Counted from the stretch's first letter, positions 1-10,265 are shown. The stretch is DNA of 64,000 nt from Glebionis coronaria (GCA_025667525.1 CM046875.1:207696271-207760270), one strand, 5' to 3'. Made by a program: numbers and translations. Notes: a model not told the origin generated them from the letters alone.

Positions 1-1369
1 CATGGAGACCAGTATGTACGTTTCTGCTTTGATTTTCCTGTGTAAGTATTCAGTTTGTTCGAACCTGTAAGTTATGTCATTATATCTATACTATTGTGAA
101 CATAAACTAGTTTTTGCATGTACCAGTTTTCAAAAAATTTGCTGCAAATTCATCCCTATTTATTAAGAGAACGGAAGTGTCGCCTGTTCTAGAACAAACT
201 ATTGTGAAATCTAGCTTGTTATGTGATGTAACCGCCGAAAATCCGTGTATACCAAAAGAGTATTTATAAAGAATGAAACAAAAGTATGGCTTATTAGTAC
301 TGACTTGAAATTCTAGGACTCTTTGTGCATGTGGCATGAATATATGACTATTTATGGTATTAACAATATTCAGGGCATTGAGTGATCGTGATCGTGCTAT
401 ACTTAAAGAATTTCTGAAGGAGGAAAGCTCAGCTAAAGGAGATTCGTAAGTGTTTTGGTCACTTGTAGGATTCTCTGATTTTGTTTATATTTTATTCTGG
501 TTGTTTTCTATTTTAGTGTGCAACATTTGATGGAGTGGAAAGTTATGTGTGTTTGCTTTTGAATGGGTCGATTTGGTTGCTTATTATCATAGATTTATAA
601 AGTATTTATAAAGTTTAATGTAATAATAGTCATGACTCAAAAAGTAGGCATGACATATGATTTGAAAACTGAAGTAAGCATGTGATTATCGATTCCATAA
701 TACCAACAAAAAAAATTTACAGAAAATTTTTATGACTTTTTATGCAACATTTGACATGAATATATGATTCTTTCTTGCATTAACAATACTCAGGGTACTG
801 AGTGAGAGTGATCGTATCATACTGGAAAAGTTACTGAACGAGGAAACTGATACGACAAAAAGATCAGCTAATAAAAAGTGGTGAGTTCCTTAACTCCTTG
901 CAGACATGTCTCTGGTTTTATTATTGTTGGTTGTTTTCAGTTTTAGGGTATACACTTAATTAGAGGCGGAAATGTATGCGTGTTTACTTTTCAATTGGTC
1001 GATTTTGGTTTCTCGTTATTTTCGATGGGTAAGATAGAAAATTTGCTAAAAGAAACGGATCAAAGGGGTTGTTAAATTCAGGTAAAAGTTTCTTACAACG
1101 TTCTAAATTGTTTAACCCAGAAAATTCACATTATTGGTTGACACTTTGACTGTATATTAAAATTTGAAGATACAATTTGTATTCAAATATGAGGGTATAT
1201 TTTGCTTTATGTGATAATTATTATTCTGAAGTTGATCTACTTGTTGACTTGCAGGCGGTTTCATTTTAGCATAAATGGGCAGTTTGATTTTACCATACAT
1301 CCGATCATCAAAAGCACGCTTAAAGTATCGATGCTAATTATATTTCTTCTGTTCCTATCAAGTCTTTGA
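1..1369 (+). CDS. 3' end of an unrecognised host gene (spliced)
   Basis: Three exons are supported by splice signals and a continuous phase: 374-445 (AG before, GTAAGT after), 794-880 (AG before, GTGAGT after) and 1255-1369 (AG before, stop TGA at 1367-1369). Bases 1-11, followed by GTATGT, may be the end of the preceding exon because they fit the phase. The two inner exons encode related acidic peptides starting ALSDRDRAILKEFL and VLSESDRIILEKLL; the last exon encodes WRFHFSINGQFDF and ends in a hydrophobic tail (SMLIIFLLFLSSL) that could be a C-terminal membrane anchor. I do not recognise the protein and propose no function. The start lies upstream of the window. No polyadenylation site was assigned. 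The exon model is inferred from sequence signals only; transcript data would settle it. Confidence 0.5.
320..1025 (+). repeat. Tandem duplication containing an exon
   Basis: Two diverged copies, about 320-600 and 740-1025, each hold an exon with its flanking intron sequence. Shared landmarks in both copies are GCATGAATATATGA or a close variant, TTAACAATA-T-CTCAG-type acceptor sequence, the exon, a donor, TTGGTTGTTTTC or a variant, and a TCGATTT-GGTT segment. The exons differ in length (72 and 87 nt) but both keep the reading phase. This indicates a genomic duplication of one exon with its introns rather than an exon gained by retroposition. Confidence 0.6.
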
Positions 1370-1961
1370 GCTAGAATGGAGGCCTGCCGATTGCATTTTG
1401 GAGCATTTGTGAGTTGTGACACAAATTGCTTCCGCAATACTTGTGTCATGACTTGTGCATATACCACCCTGGAAGTAAGAATGATTGAGGAGGTAAACCT
1501 GAACTAGATAGTTGCTAACAACACGGTCGTTTTCTGGGGTTTCTACTGTTATGATAGACTTTGTGGTGTTGATTTTCTGGTTTTTTCAATCAGTTTGGAT
1601 GATAATCTAGTTAAGAATTTTGGTTTCTGTTTCTTTATGGTTACTACTGTAACAAGAGCTAAATAGTCCCAAAAAAGAGAAGAATTATGAAGTGACACCT
1701 CGATATTATTGACATCAAAGTTGGTTAAGTATGATACAGTAATAGTGGTTTTATGACTTTATCTGTTAAAATGTGGTTTTAAGCTGCTCAATTCATTTGT
1801 TGGTCTCAAATGTCAGACCGTAAGAATATATAACTTCTAAATGTTTTATAAACAATTAATATTAAATAGCTTGCGATAAATTCATTTACTAACTTCTTCC
1901 ATGCCTAAAGTCGTTATCCAAAAAAAACATGTAGTCGAAGAATATTGTTCATCAAAAATAT
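1370..1961. other. AT-rich stretch downstream of the host gene
   Basis: No coding or repeat structure is recognised. It probably holds the 3' UTR and downstream flank of the upstream gene. The last five bases, AATAT, are the left target-site duplication of the element inserted at 1962. Confidence 0.4.
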
Positions 1962-2279
1962 TGTTCGAAAAGTGACTTAAACTCTAAAGGGGCGTTTGGA
2001 TTTTTGGTATTCGGATATTTGAATTCGAAGATGAAGGTTCGTTTGCTTTGAAGTTCGTATGAAGAGTTTAACTCACGGTGGAGATTGTTAGAAAATGAGT
2101 TAAACTTTAGGGTCTGTTTAGTAAATTTGTTTAGCTTGTCCAACAAGTTTGTTTTAGCCTATAAATAGGGATAAATTGTTTTAGTTTTCTTGGTAGCTTT
2201 CGTATTGTAACTTTGGGTATCTAATAAAAGCTTCCGCTTCGTTTGTTCGATCTTGTTTGTTCGTTTGATTTATCCAACA
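1962..2279 (+). repeat. 5' LTR of the miniature element
   Basis: 318 bp, TG to CA. It holds a TATA-like CTATAAATAG near 2159 and a poly(A)-type AATAAAAG near 2223. At 2074-2086 it contains a copy of the purine-tract-to-LTR junction (CACGGTGGAGAT then TGTTAGAAA), which resembles the true junction at 3348-3366. Confidence 0.92.
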
Positions 2280-2281
2280 AG

Positions 2282-2293
2282 TGGTATCAGAGC
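2282..2293 (+). other. Primer-binding site (initiator tRNA-Met type)
   Basis: TGGTATCAGAGC lies two bases after the LTR end. This is the standard complement of the 3' end of plant initiator tRNA-Met. Confidence 0.88.
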
Positions 2294-2987
2294 TTGGTCG
2301 ATTCGAGATGACGAAAAAGAAAAAGAAAAAAAAAATTCGGTGTTTGTTCAGATTGAAGTTCGATTGGGTTTGTTTGAATATTTGTTCGCAGTAGATATTG
2401 TTTTTGTTCATCGTATTGGTCGACTTGGGTAAAAGCAATTTAAAGATTGCTTTTGTTTTTGGGTTTTTCACCAACCGTATTTAGTTAATCGATTGTATTG
2501 GTCATAAGGTTTTTTTTTTGGGCTTCAACTTGGATTTAGATTTTGTTTGTCTACCTTTGGGCTTTTCTCATGGTAGGTTTTTAGGTTATTTGTTATCTCG
2601 TGACTAGATTTTTGAAAGTGATTTGTTAAGTGAAAATTTGGTGGACTATGGCTGTTTTGATTAGTATCATTAAAGATTAGGTTATGTGGTGGTTTTTGAA
2701 CTTTGCAATTAAAGAACAGTGACTCGAAGATTTTGGTTATTGTTTATTGGTTTTGACTTTTAACGGCTTTGGTTGGTTTAATTATTGTCGAAGTTAGTTT
2801 TTGGATTTGATTTGAAAGATCGGTGTTATGGTTTGGCGTTTGAAGACCTAGTAATAATCGGGTCGTTTGGAATTTGTTCGATCTTTCGGAAAATTTGGGA
2901 TCTTTATTCGTTGGGTTTTTGAGTTGGTTGCTCGAATTTGATAGTCTTTGGTGAAGATCTTTTGGGGCGATTTATTTGTTTGGTTGA

Positions 2988-3260
2988 CCGTTTTCAGGTT
3001 CGGTCGTTTGTTTGGTAGATCGTTTTCAGGTTCGATCATTTGTTTGTTTGTTTGGATCGTTTTCAGGTTCGATCCAAGATCGTTTTCAGGTTCGATCATT
3101 TGTTTGTTTGTTTGGATCGTTTTCAGGTTCGATCCAAGATCGTTTTCAGGTTCGATCCAAGATCGTTTTCAGGTTCGATCATTTGTTTGTTTGTTTGAGA
3201 TCGTTTTCAGATTCGATCGTTTGTTTGTTTGTTTGTTTGTTTGATTGTTTGTTTGTTTGA
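2988..3260 (+). repeat. Minisatellite inside the miniature element
   Basis: Eight copies of a unit close to GATCGTTTTCAGGTTCGATC are separated by CAA or by TTTG runs, and the block ends in a (TTTG)n tract. Each unit is itself able to fold, because GATCG at one end pairs with CGATC at the other. Open frames across this block arise from the repeat and do not look like genes. Confidence 0.9.
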
Positions 3261-3358
3261 GTCGATCGTTTATTCGTTCGTTCGTTTGGAATTCCGAATT
3301 AAGACGGAATGTTCGTTTGGTTTGAAGTTTCGAATAGAGTTGAAGTCACGGTGGAGAT

Positions 3359-3676
3359 TGTTCGAAAAGTGACTTAAACTCTAAAGGGGCGTTTGGATTT
3401 TTGGTATTCGGATATTTGAATTCGAAGATGAAGGTTCGTTTGCTTTGAAGTTCGTATGAAGAGTTTAACTCACGGTGGAGATTGTTAGAAAGTGAGTTAA
3501 ACTTTAGGGTCTGTTTAGTAAATTTGTTTAGCTTGTCCAACAAGTTTGTTTTAGCCTATAAATAGGGATAAATTGTTTTAGTTTTCTTGGTAGCTTTCGT
3601 ATTGTAACTTTGGGTATCTAATAAAAGCTTCCGCTTCGTTTGTTCGATCTTGTTTGTTCGTTTGATTTATCCAACA
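3359..3676 (+). repeat. 3' LTR of the miniature element
   Basis: 318 bp, same start and end as the left copy, one visible base difference (GAAAGTGAG against GAAAATGAG). It is preceded by the purine tract GGTGGAGA and followed by the target duplication AATAT. Confidence 0.92.
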
Positions 3677-3789
3677 AATATGATTACATGGTACTCGTCG
3701 CTGTATTGCGCAGATACTTTGTTAATATTATATTATTTAGTTTTAACCTATTTTAACTTAATCAAAGAATTAAAGAGAACGGGTGGTTA

Positions 3790-4000
3790 ACCATCTGACT
3801 TAGTTCAGTTGGCCACCAAGGTTGCACTAAGTGCTTTCTTTGGGGGAGGATTTCTGGAGGTCTTGGGTTCAAGACCTGCCAAGGGCCTTTCAGGCGAAGC
3901 GGATAAGGAGTCTAACTTAACTAGGCGCGAGTTCGAAGAAGACATTCTTCCGCTTGGATGTCATTGCACGACTCGACTCACTAACCACTAACATTTGCCG

Positions 4001-4033
<33 letters not shown>
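3790..4033 (+). mobile_element. tRNA-derived SINE
   Basis: The 5' part has RNA polymerase III promoter elements: an A-box-like TTAGTTCAGTTGG (3800-3812) and a B-box GGTTCAAGACC (3866-3876), with tRNA-like spacing. The body ends in a run of more than 25 A residues. It is bracketed by an 18-bp direct repeat AAAGAGAACGGGTGGTTA at 3772-3789 and 4031-4048 (the first A residues of the right copy are shared with the tail). Pol III boxes, A tail and a long target duplication together define a SINE. The short open frame across it is incidental. Confidence 0.92.
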
Positions 4034-4038
<5 letters not shown>

Positions 4039-4048
4039 CGGGTGGTTA

Positions 4049-4391
4049 TTATTTATTATGAGGCCATATTTTAAGCAAAATGAAAAAAAAAATCAATTTT
4101 AATGTGAGTATTTGTATTAACAAATAGTGAGAAGGTACTTATACTGCTCTCACCTCTTAAAAGACCACTAGACTCATGAGCTTTTATCTGAAGGTTGTAA
4201 GCTTCATAAGAGACAAGCTCTTTAAAATTTTGGAGCATTGTTCTTGAGCATCACAATGGGTTTTGGGCCCTGTTGTCCTGACAGGATTAAAGCGTTCGGG
4301 CTCAAGTTGGCCCTGCTTGTTCGAATGTGTCATGATCGGACTTATACACGAACACAAAGAAAACTAATTTCGTTAGCCACCAATGTCTTTA
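4049..4391. other. Unassigned spacer between SINE and MITE
   Basis: No gene or repeat identified. It is AT-rich on the left and more balanced from about 4240. It ends with TTA, the left target duplication of the next element. Confidence 0.4.
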
Positions 4392-4760
4392 GAGCACATG
4401 GTACGGGGCGTTTTCGCCCCGCGACGCGAGTTACCATACCCCTGTTGGCGTTTTCGTGTCTCAAGCCGAGGGCACGACGCGAGTTTTCGCACGAAAACGC
4501 GAGACACGAAAACGCGAGACCGTACCCGGTCTCGCGTTTTCGTGTCTCGCGTTTGCGTGCATAAATAATTAATTTTTTTTTTTAAAGAAAAGTGGGCTCA
4601 ATTTTCCCCCCACGGCTCAAGCCAACCAGGGAGCCATGATTTTAGTGTTGTGGAGATTTTGGTGTTGTGGGATCATTTACCCACCACACACCATACCCCT
4701 TGAAAAACCTCGTGTTTTCCCACGGCTCAACATGAAAACTCAACACCATACCTCGTGCTC
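4392..4760. mobile_element. PIF/Harbinger-type MITE (Tourist-like)
   Basis: A 369-bp non-coding element with imperfect terminal inverted repeats: GAGCACATGGTACGGGG at the left and, read inward from the right, GAGCACGAGGTATGGTG. It is flanked by TTA on both sides (4389-4391, 4761-4763), the 3-bp target typical of PIF/Harbinger. There is no transposase. The left half is unusually GC-rich and holds a strong palindrome. Confidence 0.72.
4489..4560. repeat. Near-perfect palindrome inside the MITE
   Basis: Two 34-base arms (4489-4522 and 4527-4560) pair at 33 of 34 positions around a 4-base loop TACC. The arms themselves repeat ACGAAAACGCGAGAC-like units twice. Further fragments of the same unit occur at 4398-4488, so the block looks like an expanding hairpin repeat. 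Confidence 0.95.
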
Positions 4761-4763
4761 TTA

Positions 4764-5490
4764 GTTACCAATTTATAAACAAATACGAACTAAGAAAAAA
4801 AACAAAATTAAAAGCCAAATTTACCAAACGCCCCTTAAAATTAAAATCGATTTTCTAAACTATCCATATATCAAAACGTCAGCTAATAGATCTCAGTCAA
4901 AAAAACAGATGAGCGTTGATAAACGAAAATGAAAACCGGAAGTAAAAGTGAAAATGATAGCAAATGTATTTTAGGTATTGTTTGATAATAAGTTAAATGA
5001 CTATAAAAAGATTAAATCTATTAAATTATAGATTTACTAGTTATAACTCTTTTGCATGCACAAAATTTCAAATAAATTAAATTTAACTTAATATTTTATT
5101 TTAATATAGTAATATATTAAAAAAAAATCGTGTTTAATATTTGACGAGTGTAATATTATTAGGTTATAAAGTGTAAAGGTATCTGTTATTTTTAACTTAT
5201 TGAAAAAGTATGAAAATTTATAATTTTTACTTAACACCATCTAATTTTTATAAAATTTAACCACAAAAGTTTATTTATTACCTTTTTTTTAAAGATTTTT
5301 TTTCACAAATTTGACACTTATAATTTTTTGTTTTTATTTCCATCAAATTTCATCATTATTTTTTTTTAAACTTTCATCAAATAAGAAATTTTTTAGGTTT
5401 TTTCTAAAAACATAAAAACAAAAAAGAATAAATCAAGAGAATATTTCAAAAAAAACATTTTTTCAAAAAAATCTTAAATTTAGGGGCTAT
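4764..5490. other. AT-rich stretch without recognised features
   Basis: Homopolymer-rich, with no supported reading frame, LTR or RNA gene. Confidence 0.4.
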
Positions 5491-5491
5491 T

Positions 5492-5645
5492 CAATTCCTG
5501 TTAGGTGCAAACAACCTTGTAGTGGCCACACTAACCTCCTGAAAAGGGAGGGTTTTACCTGGTTTGAGTCTGTGTAGTGGTGGGCTCAAACCCCGTGGAT
5601 TAGTCGGCCAATATGTTGGAAATCACGGTTACCAAAAAAAAAAAA
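5492..5645 (+). mobile_element. Probable SINE remnant
   Basis: A B-box-like GGGCTCAAACCCCG (5580-5593) is followed by GTGGATTAGTCGG and a 3' end CGGTTACC running into 13 A residues. An A-box-like TAGTGGCCACAC lies upstream (5520-5531). No target duplication was found, so the copy may be old or truncated. Confidence 0.45.
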
Positions 5646-5793
5646 ACTTTTTATATTTTTTTGTTTCTGATTTTCTAGATAAGGAAATAGTTCTCTTTTC
5701 AAAAGAAGAGTTGAAAATTTTGAAAACTTGTTTAAATGAAATTGTATTTTTCATTTTCCAAATTTCATTTCATTTCTAGATAAGCGAATAATT

Positions 5794-6890
5794 AACGAAA
5801 ACTTAAAAACCTGAGGAAAACGTAAAAAAACCGACGAAGATGTAAATAACTGAGGAAACTTAAATTTACGTTTTCGCCAGTACTTTTACGTTTTCGTCAG
5901 TAAATTTACGTTTATGTCAGTAAATTTACGTTTTACCCAGTATTTTTACGTTTTCGTCAGTAAACTTACGTTTTTGTCATTAATTTTACGTTTTCGTCAT
6001 TAATTTTACGTTTTCGGCATTATTTTTACGTTTTCGTCAGTAAATTTACGTTTTTGTGAGTATTTTTACGTTTTTGTCAGTATAATTACGTTTTCGTTAA
6101 TATTTTTACGTTTTCATCAGTATTTTTTTCGTTTTCGTCAGAATTTTCACGTTTTTGTCAGTATTTTTACATTTTTGTCAGTAAACTTACGTTTTTTCAG
6201 TAATTTTACGTTTTCGTCATTATTTTTACGTTTTCATCAGTAATTTCACGTTTTCGTCAGTAATTTTACGTTTTCGTCAGTAAATTTGCGTTTGGTCAAT
6301 ATATTTACATTTCGTCAGTATTTTTACGTTTTCATCCGTATTTTTACGTTTTCATCCGTATTTTTACGTTTTCGTCATAATTTTTACGTTTCTGTCAGTA
6401 AATTTAACGTTTTCCTCAGTAAATTTATGTTTTCGTCAGTAAACTTACGTTTTCATCAGTAATTTTACGTTTTCGTCATTATTTTAACGTTTTGGCAATA
6501 ACTATAAATTTTCGTCAGTAAAATTCCTAACCAAAACGTAAATTCCTGACGAAAACATAAAATTACTGACGAAAACGTAAAAATAATGACGAAAACGTAA
6601 GTTTACTGACGTAAACGTAAATTTAGTGACGAAAACGTAAAATTACTGATGAAAACGTAAGTTTACTGGCGAAAACATTAACTTACTGACGAAAACGTAA
6701 AATTACTCACAAAACTAAGTTTACTGGCGAAAACGTAAAAATACTGATGAAAATGTAAATTTAGTGAAGAAAACGTAAAAATACTGATGAAAACGTAAAA
6801 ATACTAATGAAAAATGTAATAATGACGAAAACGTGAAAAAACTGACAAAACTTAATTTTTTTTCAAAAAAACGTAAAAAAGTGACGGAAC
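5794..6890. repeat. Inverted array of a 20-bp unit
   Basis: From about 5860 to 6520 the unit TTTTACGTTTTCGTCAGTAA and variants are repeated about thirty times. From about 6525 to 6890 the reverse complement (ACTGACGAAAACGTAAAA) is repeated instead. A few reverse units also stand before 5860. The two halves form an imperfect long hairpin. No coding potential and no regular spacers. The flanks 5646-5793 and 6891 onward are plain AT-rich DNA. Confidence 0.93.
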
Positions 6891-7419
6891 GTACAATAGG
6901 GTTAGAAAAATATATGGGAATATGTTTTATTATTATTTGGGAAAAGAGATAGAAAAGTGTAATATGAAGTTTTCTTGTTTTCTATATAAAATTAAAAAAT
7001 GAAAATTTCTTGATTTTTGAAAAATATGGAAAAAAGATGGAACTAAACATGTTTTCTATTTTTACATTTTCGAATGAAAATTTTTCGAGAAAAATGAGGG
7101 ATTTTTCTCCAACTAAACACACCTTTAGATTTTACTTTACAAATAAAAAGATTTATTAGTGACTTAATAGAGTAAGGTACTAAGGTGTATAAAAATATTA
7201 AGTAATAAAATTAAAGTTGTATGCATTAAGAGATCTAAGTGTGGCAACGAGTGACCCTCGCCACTCCAATAGTCCTATGTGGCATTCGCCATCTCCTCGC
7301 CACCACACCGCCTACCTTTGCCAAAGTCTCGCAGTCGATCTTTCACCAATTACATGAGTACACAACGAGAATAAAAACAAGAAAAAGTAGAGCCCACAGT
7401 AAAAAGTTGTTAATGCATG
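6891..7419. other. Spacer before copia element F
   Basis: AT-rich to about 7220, then a more GC-balanced patch (7230-7330) with repeated TCGCCA/TGGCATTCGCCA-type words. No gene or complete repeat recognised. Confidence 0.35.
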
Positions 7420-7899
7420 TGTGACACAATCTTGTAAGTTGGAGGGTTTGTTTGTAAATATTTCTATATTCTGCCAAGTTTGTTTGTTTTGATTTGTGTA
7501 GGGACTTAAGTGTAATAAGGGTTTTTTGGCTCGAGTATATAAGCTGGAAAAAGCTGATGGTTCATTCATTCATTCACAATCGTTCACACACACATATCAT
7601 TCTCTCTCAATCGTTCAGTTACGACTTGGGGTTCTCATCTTGGTTTTACACAGTTTCTGTTAAGATCTTTTTGATCTTGTTTCTTCAGTTTGGTTAGGTT
7701 TCGATAGTGTGAGTGATTGTATAGATTGATAGGATCCACCTAGTAGGGACTATCTTGATTTTTGTTTGTAATCGTTTGGTGAACACCTGTGTTAGGGACT
7801 CATCTACTTGTGTTTATTGTTATAATAAAAGAAATCACTAAGGGGTGGTTGGTTGAGTGATTCAGATTTGATCTTGCTGGTTTTGATATCATTTTAACA
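7420..7899 (+). repeat. 5' LTR of copia element F
   Basis: It ends ATTTTAACA directly before TGGTATCAAATCCC (7900 on), an initiator-tRNA-Met-type primer site. It holds a TATA box GTATATAAGC (about 7534) and a poly(A)-type AATAAAAG (about 7823). The left edge is uncertain by a few bases because TGTGTGACAC offers several TG starts. Confidence 0.75.
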
Positions 7900-8429
7900 T
7901 GGTATCAAATCCCTAGGTTGATTCTTGGAGCTCGATTGGTGTTGATCTTCATAATAAGGGATTTCTCTTGAAACCCTAATTTTTGGGGGGGGTTGATTAA
8001 TTGGTGGTTATTGGAGGTTCTTGTGTTGTTAATCGTTGATTAACGTGATTCTTGATCGTCTCTGAGGGTCGATTTGAAGAAACCCTTATTTTTTAAATTT
8101 TAAGGTTTCTTGATCTGGTTGATTTGTGGTTAATTGGGGATCATTCTTGTTGATCTTGGTATATTCCGCTGCTTATTTCGCTCTATAAATCTTCTTTTTT
8201 CCCTAAAGTGAATCATTCTTGGTCAACGGGGAGCAAACAGGCTGATTAACATTTTGACCTACCACCATTTGAGTGGTTTAAATACCTGCTCTGGTCAGTC
8301 TCATTCTCGTTGGCAAGTTTTGAGGAGCTTGGGTGTGAGTTTGTTATTTCTATTTTTTTGTTTGGTAGTTTGTTTTTTTATGTTTCTTGTTTGGTATTTG
8401 TTCTTGTTTGGTTTTCTTGTTTAATCATT

Positions 8430-8607
8430 ATGGCTATTCTCATCAATGCTTTAGACCAGAGTAATCCTTTTCATTTTCATCCTAATGACTCTAATTGTAC
8501 TTCTATTGTATCTGTTAAGTTGTCTGGTGTGGAAAATTATAGGGTTTAGGCATCTGCTATGAAACTTGCTTTGCAAATTAAGAGAAAACTGGGTATAGTT
8601 GATGGCA
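8430..8607 (+). pseudogene. copia gag N-terminus of element F, broken
   Basis: The frame from ATG 8430 reads MAILINALDQSNPFHFHPND and then LSGVENYRV. It meets TAG at 8547-8549, after which the same frame continues ASAMKLALQIKRKLGIVDGK to 8607. This is the typical N-terminal block of plant copia gag, the particle protein, where a tryptophan codon normally sits at the TAG position. The product would be the capsid protein of the cytoplasmic virus-like particle. Only about 60 codons remain before the break, so the copy cannot make Gag. Confidence 0.82.
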
Positions 8608-8790
8608 AGGGCGGACATACTAACAAAGTTTGGGGGGCGGCGCCCCCATAGCTAGCCCGATAAAATGAGATTAGTGTAAATTTTCTCTGATTTTAAGCAT
8701 TTTTCGAACGTGCCCCCACCCATAAACCAAATTGCCCCCCACTTACATATTAAAACACAACATTTAACTCTCTAACACCTTATAAATCCC
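8608..8790. mobile_element. Possible MITE or DNA-transposon fragment
   Basis: Begins GGGCGGACATAC and contains GGGGGGCGGCGCCCCC (near 8631) and several CCCCCAC words, a composition unlike its neighbours. It separates F gag from the LTR of element C. No terminal repeat or target duplication could be matched, so the class is a guess. Confidence 0.3.
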
Positions 8791-9092
8791 TGTTGGAAAT
8801 ACGTTTTTCGTATTTAGAAAGTCTCGGTCACTCCAACAATGTAGTTAAGGGCTCGCAGTATACTTTAGTTATATTTTATGTTAGCCCGACCCATGGGCAT
8901 GTTCATGGGCCGAAGGCCTAATTCCACTAAGGGACTTGGGTATATAAACCCCTTTCCTTCATGGAAAGGGGTGTTGGTTGTTTCATTTTCACTTAATACA
9001 TTTCACACATTTTCTCCTATCTCTCTCTCTCTACTTTCTCTCTCTAAAAACATCAACCCTCTTGATAGATCATATATTACCAAGTTTCTACA
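8791..9092 (+). repeat. 5' LTR of copia element C, with primer site
   Basis: 302 bp, TGTTGGAAATACG to TTTCTACA. A TATA box GTATATAAACC lies near 8940 and a CT-rich leader follows. Two bases after the LTR comes TGGTATCAAGAGCC (9095-9108), an initiator-tRNA-Met-type primer site. The right LTR is outside the window, so the boundaries rest on the TG/CA ends and the primer site. Confidence 0.78.
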
Positions 9093-10265
9093 ATTGGTAT
9101 CAAGAGCCATGGGATGAAATAGAGGTTGTTTTGTGTTTGTCATGCTTATTTTAGTGTGTTCATGTGTTTTTGATTGATTTTTACTGATGTAGAATTTTCG
9201 TACACGTTTTAGGAAAAACGCGTATGAGCGGCAAGTATTAAACTCGACGATTTAGGAAAACCGACAAGTCGAATAAATGCGGGTTCGTTCTCGAAGGAGG
9301 TGTGTGTATTTAAGTGTGCCAATTATATAAAATCAAAGTTTGGATTAGTGACGTTTTTGGTTTAGAAGAGAAAAAGTAAAGACGAGCTACGACTACGATT
9401 ACACTACGACGTAATGACGTAAAACGCGAACGTAAATACGTAAACGTGACAAAATTGAAAATTAAACCTAAAAATTAATTAAAAGTTAAAACTAAGTCTA
9501 AAATAATATAAATAATAATAAAAATTCAATAAATAAATTTTAAAACCTTCTATTAATTAAATATTCAATTTTAAATGCTAATTAAAGCCCTAAAATTAAA
9601 TATAATTAAGAAAAAGCCCAAAATATTATTTTATTTGACAAATAACTCACTTATATTATTTAAAGACTAAAAAGTATTTTTCCTAAATTTTTAAAACTAT
9701 TTTTCTATTTCTAAAATACTAAAAACTATTTTTAAGCTAAAATAATGATTAAAAATATTAAAATAATGCTAAAAATAATTTGACAATTTTAATAATCCTA
9801 AATTATACTAATGAACAGTAGAAAAATGAAAAAGTTTGAAAAAAGTAAAATTTTCCACTAAAAGACAAAACAGTTTATAATTAAACCCTAATTAAACTAA
9901 AATTAATTCTAAAAATTAATAAAAAAGGTGAACAGTGAAATATTTTTTAACTAAAAGTCTTAAAATATATTTCTAAGTCTAAGAAAATTTGTAAAACTGA
10001 AAAACATTAATTTTTGTCACTAAAAGACAAAAACAAAATATTAAAAACTAATTTAAAATGCAATTTAATCTAAAAAATAATAGATGAACAGTAACAATAA
10101 AATAAATTAAACAAAAAAATCAGAAAATAAATAAGAAAAATAATGAAACAAAAATCAAGTTCTAAATCCTAATTCTGACCACTAAAGACAAAAAAAAGTA
10201 GATAACTGATAGTGACATGTTGGATGGTTTGTTTGTTTGCTTAGTAGTACCAATAATGACACTAG

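Larger units (their letters stand above)
1962..3676 (+). mobile_element. Non-coding miniature LTR retrotransposon (TRIM/SMART-like)
   Basis: Complete element of 1715 bp. Two 318-bp direct LTRs begin TGTTCGAAAAG and end ATCCAACA. The element is flanked by a perfect 5-bp target-site duplication AATAT (1957-1961 and 3677-3681). A primer-binding site of initiator-tRNA-Met type (TGGTATCAGAGC, 2282-2293) follows the left LTR by two bases. A short purine-rich tract (3350-3357) precedes the right LTR. The internal 1.08 kb has no gag or pol and carries a minisatellite. The LTRs differ at only one position that I could see, so the insertion is very recent and its proteins must have come from another element. 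It is longer than classical TRIMs, so the family label is approximate. Confidence 0.92.
7420..8607 (+). mobile_element. Ty1/copia element F, 5' part only
   Basis: LTR, primer site, leader and the start of a copia gag are present in the right order, then similarity stops at 8607 where unrelated DNA starts. The rest of the element is not seen in this window. It is a truncated or interrupted copy. Confidence 0.8.

Noticed and set aside
2948..3260. Overlapping plus-strand ORFs with FSGSI/VCLF repeats and a minus-strand ORF
   Set aside because: They are translations of the 20-bp minisatellite and (TTTG)n run in a non-coding element.
3809..3991. 60-codon ORF
   Set aside because: It lies wholly in the SINE body across the pol III boxes.
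5600..5625. TGTTGGAAAT as a solo LTR start of element C
   Set aside because: Only the first ten bases match; the sequence then runs into a SINE-like A tail.
5860..6890. CRISPR-like array
   Set aside because: Units are contiguous and variable, there are no unique spacers of constant length, orientation flips, and the genome is plant nuclear.
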